In this document: positions 44,989 through 54,135 of the stretch, piece by piece
How the letters are laid out: each line of letters begins with the position of its first letter
How positions within the stretch are numbered: position 1 is the stretch's first letter
Source of the DNA: Scilla litardierei
Lineage: Eukaryota; Streptophyta; Magnoliopsida; Asparagales; Asparagaceae
Direction of reading: 5' to 3'
Assembly (NCBI GenBank): GCA_030789695.1
Contig: CM061132.1
Coordinates: forward strand, 158,330,817 to 158,394,816
Length of the DNA: 64,000 nucleotides
Program-made: the position numbers and the translations under genes
Notes under the pieces: generated by a model
The model's database searches: none
What the model saw: the letters and a program-made list of their open reading frames with translations, nothing else
Told to the model about the DNA's origin: nothing

Positions 44989-46065
44989 TGTTACGACCTA
45001 AAGATCGTAGTAGCCCAACTCCCGCCCGAATCCGCTAACATACCCCTTTAGCTCACCATTTAACAATTAGGGCCGCCGCCCCGAAAACCCGGGGCATCAC
45101 AGAGATAGGCGCGCCTTACAGCGCTCCCCAAAACGGCCGAGGCGAACAACTGTAGCTGGCCGAGGCGAACAACCGCAGCCGCCCGACCCACCGGGGTAGC
45201 GCGTTAGGGGATGCTTGGGTAGCTAGGCCAGGCCTATTGACGGGCGCGGCCGGGCCGGACAACCCCCGACCGGAACGGCCCGTCCGATTCCCGCGAACCG
45301 CGGCGCCAAAAGTGAGCCAGACCTTTAGTTCGACGCTAACGACAAACAGCCTAGGAAAAGGACACGACTGACACATACGTCACCCGACCGCCTGACAAAG
45401 CACCCCCCGGGCGGCTGACCTGACCGGCGGTTAGTGCTTTCGGCCCTGACATCCCGACAAAAGCACCCCTGGGCCGTTGCGCCGCCTGACAGAGGCAGGT
45501 CAGAAACTCCTGTTCCCGATGTCCTTGTCCGAAGCCTCCGCTGACACCCGAGCCAGCTCAGCACGCCTAGTCATCACCCGTCAGGTATAAATACCTCCTC
45601 TCCTCTTACGGAGAAGGGGTTAGGAAAATTCTCTCATCTTCTATCATTCACACACGAGAGCAAATGTCCTCCATATCTTTGTTCTCCCACCTATAGCTCG
45701 TCACACAAGGCGGACACACAGTTAGTCCGGCCGGCGTATCTAGCCCCCCTTTTAAGCCCTTTTACTGACTTAGGCATCGGAGGGGCTAAGGGTTGGACCC
45801 CAACCCCGCCCTTCTGACGAGTTGTTCGTGCTGCAGGAGAGCTCGCCCCTTGACCAAAGTCAGCGCCAGTCTCCCGCCGTCCAACCTTCCTCAGTGGCGT
45901 CCAGCAAGATACGATCCCGTGGGCTCCACCGGCAACGGATCCAACCTCTTCATCCCACTAATCACTTGTAAAACAGCCTACCCGAATCCACATTTCCATA
46001 TAACCACCGTGCCCTTGATTCCCCCATAATACAAATTCATTGTACGCGAGTTCCACCTCGTAACA
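44989..46065 (+). repeat. 3' LTR of the Tat-like element
   Basis: 1077-bp direct repeat of 30999-32074 with the same termini. It differs at scattered sites, for example CCGCGGCGCC for CCGTGGCGCC and CACACAAGG for CATGCAAGG. It follows the tract GAAGGCCGGGGGCAAT. Confidence 0.9.
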
Positions 46066-46429
46066 CTCTGAATTTGAAAGGAAAAGAAGATTCAATGTCA
46101 AAGTTCTAGACATATTTATTGCAATTTTCATATTGAGGAAAAAAACGACATATACATTCATTGTATCTACACATGCACCGTGCATACACTAAAAGACATG
46201 GATTTTAATGCGAAAAGATTACTCTTGAAAACTTAATTAAAGAGTAAAGATTGAAGCTCTCTATCAAACCATTGGAACAAACAGCGTTAATTGCATAACA
46301 TAGTTTTATGTAACACTTAATGGGGAAAAAACGCAAGCCTTGTTTAAATACATTAAAACACTAGATTCGATCCCAGCAGGACGTGGTCCGTGCGTACTCG
46401 TTTAACCAACTTTTCGGTGAATAAAAAAA

Positions 46430-46640
46430 CTAGAAATAATCGGTGCACTATGAGCACACAAAAAAACCCATCCAAAAGATAAGGCCACACGCGCAATTGA
46501 AAAGGAGAGAGAAAAGTGTGTGTAAGTGTGAGAATTGTCTGGGCGTAAAAGGCTGGAAAAGACAATGATAAACATGTAAATATTGGGATTAAAGGATGGA
46601 AAAGACACAATGATAAACAAAATTAACCCTGCATTCTAAA
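46430..46640 (-). mobile_element. Helitron-like relic (minus strand)
   Basis: The minus strand matches the plus-strand remnant at 4.8-4.93 kb: CAGACAATTCTCACACTTAC, then CTCTCTCCTTTTCAATTGCG. It ends with a hairpin-like TGTGCTCATAGTGCACCG, a short AT run and CTAG before a T. The 5' end is not determinable. Confidence 0.4.
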
Positions 46641-47929
46641 CAAAAAAAAGAACAGAAAACAGCGCATTAGGACAGATCAAAATGTGTTACTATACGATCA
46701 AAATGTGTTGCTAATTGCTACTGCATTTTGGATGAAAACAAACTGGGTGAGCTTTTTTTTATTGGGGGATGGTGATCTGATCTCCGTTGGCAGCATATAG
46801 AAAGTGATGTATCATCTAACATGCATCTACAGTTGTGGCACAGAGAGAGAGAGAGAGAGAGATGCAGTTGCAGTGTTCGCAGTTGCCGAGGATTGAGCCT
46901 AAGAGAGCTATACATGGATGGTGGATATAGGATCCTATGCATAAAGGGAAGGGTGTTCACTAACCAGTCGCAAATTAAGATCGTATTAAACTTGGAGTTA
47001 ATAAAGTAGAATTTTTTGATTGAGTTATCAAGTTTTAGCTAGTGTTACAAGATGAGCTTTTACTGTACATTCCATGAATTGGGGAAGTTGTCCAATGGCA
47101 CGTTGCACAAAGAGACGCGCCCTGGCCAGCTTCAAAGATTTGCTTGGTAATTAAATAAATCAATTACGGTAAACATTCTCATAGTCTTAAAGAAAATTCC
47201 TTATGAATCAAAAAAAAAAATCCACGAATTATTTGAAAAAGGGACGAAAAAGCAACATGCGAACCATTCAATTTTTTTCATGTGAAGGGAAATCAGACGA
47301 GAGAAAAAAAGGACGGAGATTTGACCGCAAGAGAGCGGCTCTTTTGTCACCACACACACAGACTGATATATTTTCATGTGCTCCCTGAATTCAACCACGT
47401 GCTCCCGCTGGGCATATTTCTTACTTCAATTTTGCAACGAAGCCCTCAACATTTTTGCGAATATTGCATAGAAAATCAGACGCCCTCGCCATCTCGGCCG
47501 TTGAATGCGGCCATCCCTCTGATTCCGTCCCCGCCGCGCAAATCTCGGCTGTTTTCGGCGGGAAAGAGAGGGTGGTGGTCCCGCACCGTAACGGGCGCCG
47601 ATGCCGTTGGGGGGAGAGAAACTGTTGTCGTTTTATATTACCGTTTTCTTGGGCTTTTTCGTTTCCTTGTTTTTCAACGGGCCTGTTTTACGTGAGCATT
47701 ACAATGATGACAAGACTCCCGAGATTCAAACTTTGTTTAAATTCGTTTCCATTTAAAGCTCTGCACATACAGTATCGAGATCACGGGGAGGGTGCTGCTG
47801 AGTGCCAAGTGCTGCTTCATTTTCTTGCAAGCCAATCAAATGCAAGGCGCCAAAGTCTTAGAATCAGCCAACATGTTGCCATGTGTTTGACAAAACTTTG
47901 AGTAGTTTGTTCATACAAAATGACTATCT

Positions 47930-48082
47930 GCACCTCAAAAATGAGGTGTAGGCAATGATTGATTCCATTTAGGGTAAAAAATATCAATTTATTTGGACTT
48001 TTCAAATCATCTCTCTCTTGTTTTTTATCAAAAAAAGAAAGTTGATCATTGTATGCACCTCAGTTTGAGGTGCATACAGTTC
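47930..48082. repeat. Pair of similar hairpins
   Basis: CTGCACCTCA-AAAA-TGAGGTGTAG near 47930 and GTATGCACCTC-AGTTT-GAGGTGCATAC near 48053. The stems share GCACCTCA and lie about 120 bp apart. They could be the ends of a small foldback element. Confidence 0.45.
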
Positions 48083-48229
48083 TCACCTTGTTCATATTGT
48101 AGGTCTCATGCTGTTTTCCTCACAAGTGTTTCACAGTCGTCATTATTACCTAAAAATATAAATGTGTTGATATTGTGTTGATAGTCTTCATTATCGTCAA
48201 ATTTTTCAGAATTTACCCAACAATGTAAC

Positions 48230-49137
48230 TGTTAGGATTTATTCTGTGGTCATTCTAGTATGCGTCTTGTCATATGTGGCACTGGAGAATGTTGGATAGG
48301 CTGATATCACTGCCATATGTAGAAGAGAATGTTGGACATTTTGTTGAACAGATTGTTGGACCAGGATGTTCAACAAAATATGCTTACTTGCATATCTGGT
48401 GCTGTGGTGCTCAATAGTATGTGTAACTGGAGCCAGCGTATTCCGCTATTTTCTATCTTGTTGTTTCTGCTCCTATGGTGGTTATTAAATGATTTATTGT
48501 TGATTGTGCGTTATCTCTTGCAAATCGGTTGAAGAGAGATTTTCGGCAAATCAATACTCTTGCCGCTGCCACGTTCGGATCTATCGGGATCTCGTAACCG
48601 CCACTTTAGGATCTTTCGGGATCTCATTCGTGTTGAAGATGGTGCAGTTGTTGCTGAAGATGGAGCCGAATCTAGGTTTGATTGCCTGCGTAGAAATTGA
48701 ACCAAAGATGGCAGGGCCGTTGCTTTTGAAGCAATGGGTTGATTGGCGGCTAGGGCTGACGCCTGAGTTTAAGAAGTTTAAGGATATTCTCCGGGAGGGA
48801 GGCCGACGGCTGCGACACGCAGGATCAAGGGAGTTGATCGAGTCGGTGGTGCAAGGGGAGCTTGCAGGCAAGGGGAGCTTGCCAAGAATACTTCACGGGG
48901 TTGATTGCGATCATCCCCTCACGGTTTGTTTTTTAAGGATGAGAGTGTTCTTCCTTATTAAAGCGTGAATTGTAGAATTTGTATTCTCCAATCTTTTTAG
49001 TGAAGTATTCAGTTTTCTGGGCGTGGCCCCGCAGATGTAGGTGTGCGCACCGAACTGCGATACCAATTCTTGTGTGTCCTTGCATGTTGTGTGCTTTTAC
49101 GCTGTTCGCTATATTCTTTACTGCGTACTGAATTTCA
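48230..49137 (+). repeat. 5' LTR of the Sirevirus-like element
   Basis: 908 bp, TG...CA. The 154-codon frame inside is repeated identically in the 3' LTR (60285-60749) and is not evidence of a gene. Confidence 0.95.
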
Positions 49138-49139
49138 TT

Positions 49140-49151
49140 TGGTATCAGAGC
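49140..49151 (+). other. Primer binding site of the Sirevirus-like element
   Basis: TGGTATCAGAGC, 2 bp past the 5' LTR, complementary to initiator tRNA-Met. Confidence 0.9.
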
Positions 49152-51374
49152 CTGTCGTCTACAATACTTTGACCTTCTTTCAAAGTGGATGTGATCCTGT
49201 AGGTCAGTACGCTGATCATGAACACAAAAGAAGGTGCTTCGGTCACTCGTCCCCCTTTGCTTACTGGATCGAACTACACCTATTGGAAGTCTCGTATGCG
49301 AGCTTTTATCAAGTCCTTGGATGAAAAAGCTTGGGTTGCTACAGTTGAAGGATGGAATCCTCCGGTTGAAGTCAACAAAGAAGGTAAGGAGAGTTTCAAA
49401 CCTGTGAGAGACTGGAATTCTGATGAAGAACGTGCTGCCTTAGGAAACTCTAAGGCGGTTAACGCCATCTTTACTGCCGTTGATGAAGAGCAGTTCAAGC
49501 TTATATCAACTTGTGAGCATTCTAAAGAAGCTTGGGACATTCTTCAAAATGTGCATGAAGGAACCAGCACTGTTAAGGCCTCAAAATTACAGATGCTCGC
49601 CAGCCAGTTTGAAAATCTAAGGATGAACGAAAACGATACGGTTACAGAGTTCAATGGAAGATTGAGAGATATTGCTAACCAGGCATTTCAACTGGGTAAG
49701 AAGTATTCACAAAAGAAGCTTGTTGAAAAAACTCTGAGGTCCCTGCCAGATAAATTTTCAGCAAAGATTGCAGCCATAGAGGAGGTAAGGAACACTTCGA
49801 CCATGAGATTGGACGAACTCATGAGATCCTTACAGACCTATGAGATGAATCTCAAACAAAACAAAAAGGAGAAGGGTGTTGCCTTGAAGATTGAAGCCAG
49901 TGAACCATCAAAATCTGATGATGAGACAGAACTCGAAGATGATATCGCGCTTCTCACCAAAAACTTTAGCAAGATGATGAGAAAGATCAGCAATAAAGGT
50001 CAGAATTTTAAAGCTACCAATAAAAAGGTGCGGACAGGACCTCCTGCAGGTGAAAGGAATACTGGTCGTCCTATACAAAGGTATGAGTCTAAAAACAAAG
50101 GAAAGGGAATACAGTGTAGAGAATGTGAAGGTTTCGGACATATACAGGCAGAGTGTGCAAACACTCTAAAGAAGCTAAAAGGGAAATCTCTTGCCAGCAC
50201 TTGGAGCGATGAAGACTCTGGAGGTAGCGAGGAAGATGAAGACATAACCAGTAATTATGTGGCGTTCACAGCTATTCTGAATGACAAATCTGAAGGCAAG
50301 TTCGCCAGCCTTGTTAAACATAATGTTGCAACATGTACTGCTACAACGAAGCACAAGGGAGAACATGTTGTACAAAATGTTACAACAAACAAAGATGATT
50401 CTGACAGTGAAGCTGAATCAGAAGTCGGGAGTGAAGAAGATATTGATGATGAGGAAATCCGCGTAGCCTATCAAACTATGTTCTACAAATGGATGGAAAT
50501 TTGTGAAACCAACAAGAAACTGAAAGATGAATGCTCTAAGTTGAGGAGTGAGAAGAATACATATCAAATCAAACTTCTGAAGACTGAAGCAAGTCTCCGA
50601 AACTGTGAGAGAGACATGAAGAGAGCCATAATGAGAGCTGAGAAGGCTGAAAGCACTGTTAACAGATGGAACTCTGGGAAAACCAAACTCAATGACATCC
50701 TCAACATGGGAAAAGTCACTGGAGATCGAACTGGAGTTGGGTACAACAGAGGAAGCAATTTTCACACACCCAAGACTAGGAGTAGTCTCAACGCTAAGGA
50801 ACATGTTAAATGGAGTCCACATGATGAGGTCAAGCCACGAGGAAAGAACAGAAGAGGTGCTACTCCTAGACAGCTTATATGCAGTTACTGTAAACAAATA
50901 GGACATAATGATTGGAGGTGTTTCAGGCGCATGAAGCATGTGAGTGAAGGAAGAAATATTGTTCATCTACAGAAACAGACAAGCATGAAATGGATTAAGA
51001 AGTCGGAACGGGTCAGTATGGTCGCATACACCTCTTTAGCTACCTTTGCAGAAAATCAGTGGTACTTTGACAGTGGGTGCTCTCGGCACATGACAGGGAA
51101 CAAGGGACTTCTGTCTGAGTACATTGCTGGAAATAAAGGTCATGTCACCTTTGGGGATGGACAGAGAAGCAAAGTTATTGGAAAAGGTAATCTCAATATG
51201 ACAGAAACTCTGAAATTGAAAGATGTGATGCATGTTGAAAATCTAAAGGCTAATCTTATCAGTATAAGTCAGCTGTGCGATCAAGGGCTGCTGGTTCGGT
51301 TCAACAAAAATGAATGTCGTGTGTTTAATAGTGATAAAGTATGTATTCTTTCTGGAAAAAGATCCAGTGACAAC

Positions 51375-51794
51375 TGTGGTTGTTGGCTTGATTTAAACAT
51401 GGGCTGCCCATGGTTGTTGCACCAACCAAAGGGGTTGGTGCACCAACCCAATGGGGGGTTGGTGCACCAACCCCCTCTCCCTTTAGCCATATAAAAGGAG
51501 ACCCATGGCTTTGTTAGTTAGCATCGGAGAATTTGGAAATCCAATTGAGCTTCTATTGAAGCATTTGAGAGTTTGTATGAGATCCTATTGGAAGTTCCAT
51601 AGGATCATTGTGAGCGATCTTTGAGTGAGCCATTTGTTAGGATCCATTTCTTTGTAGTGGTTGAGTGTTTTATTTGAAATTAAGAGAAGTGTTCCCTTGG
51701 TCGTTTAGGCGACCTAAATTCTTTTGTTTGCTCTCTATTTATTCTTCGTGCTAGATACTTCGGCGATCCGACTGCTTCCGCTCGGCGCACAACA
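51375..51794 (+). repeat. 5' LTR of the gag-only element
   Basis: It contains palindromes CATGGGC-T-GCCCATG (51398-51412) and GGTTGGTGCACCAACC twice (51433-51448 and 51457-51472). A TATA box TATAAAAG lies just downstream at 51490. Confidence 0.9.
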
Positions 51795-51872
51795 ATTGGT
51801 ATCGGAGCTTTGGCGACGAAGTTCTAGACGAAGAAGACGGGCAAAGACGGCGACGAAAATCCTTCTACTCCA

Positions 51873-53564
51873 ATGGCGCAATCTTCAACAACGCGAACTA
51901 TCGTATCTAATACGAAGTTCGAAATTGAGAAGTTCAATGGGCGTATCAACTTCGGCATGTGGAGATGCGAAGTACTTGACATCTTGAACCAACTTGGTCA
52001 AGATCAAGTACTAGATGAGAGGCCGACTACGACATCGGATGCGGAGTGGAAGATGATGAACCGGACCGCTTGCGGCACGATCCGGCTCTACTTGACAAAG
52101 GAGAAAAAGTACCCTTTCATGGAGGAGACGAATGCAAAAGCGTTATGGGATGCGCTTGTTGAGAAGTACATGAAGAAGAACATTCAGAATCGTCTACACT
52201 TAAAGAAGAAGCTTTTTGGCCTCAAGATGGAGGAAGGAGTTTCAGTTGAAGAACACCTAGACTACTACAACAAACTCCTCACAGATTTGAGGAACATCGA
52301 CGTCAAGGTGGAAGATGAGGACAAGGCGATGATTCTCCTCAACTCACTGCATAAAGACTATGAGCACATCGTTTCGATCTTAACATATGGTAAAGAATCT
52401 ATCACCTTTAATGAAGTTGCTAACGCTCTCACAAGTAATGAATTTAGAAAGAAGGATGATGAGAAGATGATGGGCCAAAGATCCGAAGCGCTTACCGTGG
52501 TTAGAGGTCGGAACAATGAAAGTGGTGGAGGCCGCAAAGGGAACCATAGATCCGAGATGAGGGACAATAGTAGAGCTCCGCGCACAGACATCGAGAGGGA
52601 TCAATGTGCTTTTTGCAAAGAAAGAGGACATTGGGCGAGGGAGTGCCCAAAGGCCAATAAGAAGAAAGATGCTACCGCCAACATCGTCAAAAGCGAGGAG
52701 GTGGATGAGTGGGTCCTAGTTGGTGCGACGGAAGGGGTGATGAAGGACGGATGGGTGCTTGACTCGGGTTGCTCGGTCCATATGACACCCCACAGAGAGT
52801 ACTTTACTACTTTCCATGAAGGTAGTAAACGCAAAGTCCTTCTTGGAGACGATGGAGCATGCACGACGGTGGGCGTTGGCATGGTCCGCATAAAGATGAG
52901 TGATGGTGTCACACGGGACATAGGCGATGTTCATTATGTGCCAGATGTGAAGTACAATTTGATATCGCTTGGTTCACTTGAAGCCAAGGGTTGCAAAGTG
53001 ACTATGGAGGACGGCGCTTTGAAGGTGACACGAGGAGCAATGATCCTGATGAAGGGGAAGCGTGAAGGCAACCTCTATTACCTGGATGGTACGGTGATGA
53101 TGAAGACGACGAGAGTTCCAGATGAGCGAGCTACCGACTCAAGCTCGCATGCACCAAAGACGACGTCATTGGATGATCTTTGGAGAGGTGGTGCTAACAG
53201 AGGTGATGGTTCAAGTCCGTATGGTGGAGATACCTTATCCCCACAACTTGTCCAACAGAAGGATTCTATCAAAGTTTGGAGACCAAGTTATGAGAGATGC
53301 CAACCTGTAAAAAGAGTCTCGTTTGCTTTCTTTGTCAGGTGTGATGAGTCTCCAACCTTATTCGGTGAGGTGGAGCACAATGACGACCTATGTGGACGAA
53401 GGAAAGATTGGTGTGATGAGATGGAATCAACGACGAATGATGAAGCCAAGGATCGGGTGGAGCTACTTGGCATTAGTGATTGTTCGACAGATGAGCTTAT
53501 GAAGGTCGATATCGGAGTCAAGTTTGAGTATGGTTCGGACTTGTATGTTGACAATATGAGATGA
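51873..53564 (+). CDS. Gag with protease remnant and novel C-terminal tail (gag-only element)
   Basis: An intact 563-residue frame. Residues about 10-190 are a Copia gag core (FNGRINFGMWRCEVLDILNQ, TNAKALWDALVEKYM, EDEDKAMILLNSLHKDYEHI). A basic RG/RK stretch and a zinc knuckle CAFCKERGHWAREC follow (about 246-259). Then comes a protease-like segment WVLDSGCSVHMTPHREYF (about 294) with DVHYVPDVKYNLISLGSLEA. Beyond about residue 410, where integrase would begin, there is instead a hydrophilic, acidic tail with no motif I recognise. It would build particles, but the tail's role is unknown. Confidence 0.8.
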   Translation: MAQSSTTRTIVSNTKFEIEKFNGRINFGMWRCEVLDILNQLGQDQVLDERPTTTSDAEWKMMNRTACGTIRLYLTKEKKYPFMEETNAKALWDALVEKYMKKNIQNRLHLKKKLFGLKMEEGVSVEEHLDYYNKLLTDLRNIDVKVEDEDKAMILLNSLHKDYEHIVSILTYGKESITFNEVANALTSNEFRKKDDEKMMGQRSEALTVVRGRNNESGGGRKGNHRSEMRDNSRAPRTDIERDQCAFCKERGHWARECPKANKKKDATANIVKSEEVDEWVLVGATEGVMKDGWVLDSGCSVHMTPHREYFTTFHEGSKRKVLLGDDGACTTVGVGMVRIKMSDGVTRDIGDVHYVPDVKYNLISLGSLEAKGCKVTMEDGALKVTRGAMILMKGKREGNLYYLDGTVMMKTTRVPDERATDSSSHAPKTTSLDDLWRGGANRGDGSSPYGGDTLSPQLVQQKDSIKVWRPSYERCQPVKRVSFAFFVRCDESPTLFGEVEHNDDLCGRRKDWCDEMESTTNDEAKDRVELLGISDCSTDELMKVDIGVKFEYGSDLYVDNMR

Positions 53565-53716
53565 CTTTGGTGGCCCCTTATGGGGCAATGAGGCTCTGCG
53601 AAGCCATATGAGCCTTTCGAGGTAAGATGATGGGAACACGAGATGATTCTCACCGAGTATGAGCGTTGACGGTTGATTGTGTGACATAGACATAATATCT
53701 CGCCAAGGTGGAGATT

Positions 53717-54135
53717 TGTGGTTGTTGGCTTGATTTAAACATGGGCTGCCCATGGTTGTTGCACCAACCAAAGGGTTGGTGCACCAACCCAATGGGGGGT
53801 TGGTGCACCAACCCCATCTCCCTTTAGCCATATAAAAGGAGACCCATGGCTTTGTTAGTTAGCATCGGAGAATTTGGAAATCCAATTGAGCTTCTATTGA
53901 AGCATTTGAGAGTTTGTATGAGATCCTATTGGAAGTTCCATAGGATCATTGTGAGCGATCTTTGAGTGAGCCATTTGTTAGGATCCATTTCTTTGTAGTG
54001 GTTGAGTGTTTTATTTGAAATTAAGAGAAGTGTTCCCTTGGTCGTTTAGGCGACCTAAATTCTTTTGTTTGCTCTCTATTTATTCTTCGTGCTAGATACT
54101 TCGGCGATCCGACTGCTTCCGCTCGGCGCACAACA
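53717..54135 (+). repeat. 3' LTR of the gag-only element
   Basis: 419 bp, almost identical to 51375-51794, with the same palindromes and TATAAAAG box. Confidence 0.95.

Larger units (their letters stand above)
30999..46065 (+). mobile_element. 15-kb non-autonomous Gypsy/Tat-like element with antisense genes
   Basis: LTRs of 1.08 kb start TGTTACGA and end TCGTAACA (inverted termini). The flanks carry a perfect 5-bp duplication CTCTG (30994-30998 and 46066-46070). A TGGCGCC-type primer site follows the 5' LTR, and a purine tract ending GGGGGCAAT precedes the 3' LTR. Sense genes are gag and aspartic protease only. I find no reverse transcriptase (YVDD-type), RNase H or integrase motifs. The remaining 10 kb contain a 212-bp tandem array, two antisense spliced genes and a 56-bp array. 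Antisense ORFs and tandem-repeat untranslated regions are described for the Tat lineage. The LTRs differ at a couple of dozen sites by eye, so the insertion is moderately recent. Confidence 0.85.
46071..48224. other. Intergenic sequence with small repeats
   Basis: No convincing gene. It contains a Helitron-like relic (from 46430), a (GA)n run at 46844-46862, and two similar hairpins near 47.93 and 48.06 kb. Open frames at 47.28-47.90 kb have no features I recognise. Confidence 0.5.
51375..54135 (+). mobile_element. Gag-only Copia element (TR-GAG-like), nested
   Basis: LTRs of 420 and 419 bp (TGTGGTTGTT...GCACAACA) differ by one substitution and one 1-nt indel. The flanking duplication ACAAC is perfect (51370-51374 and 54136-54140). 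There is a tRNA-Met-type primer site TGGTATCGGAGC at 51797-51808 and a purine tract CCAAGGTGGAGATT before the 3' LTR. It encodes gag and a protease remnant but no integrase, reverse transcriptase or RNase H. This matches the non-autonomous TR-GAG class, which must borrow enzymes from a relative. Confidence 0.9.

Noticed and set aside
47282..47901. Overlapping ORFs of 137 and 148 codons
   Set aside because: Two overlapping frames of similar length with no recognisable domain. Not supported as a gene.
48504..48968. 154-codon ORF, identical to 60285-60749
   Set aside because: It lies wholly inside the LTR and is duplicated only because the LTR is. No domain was recognised.
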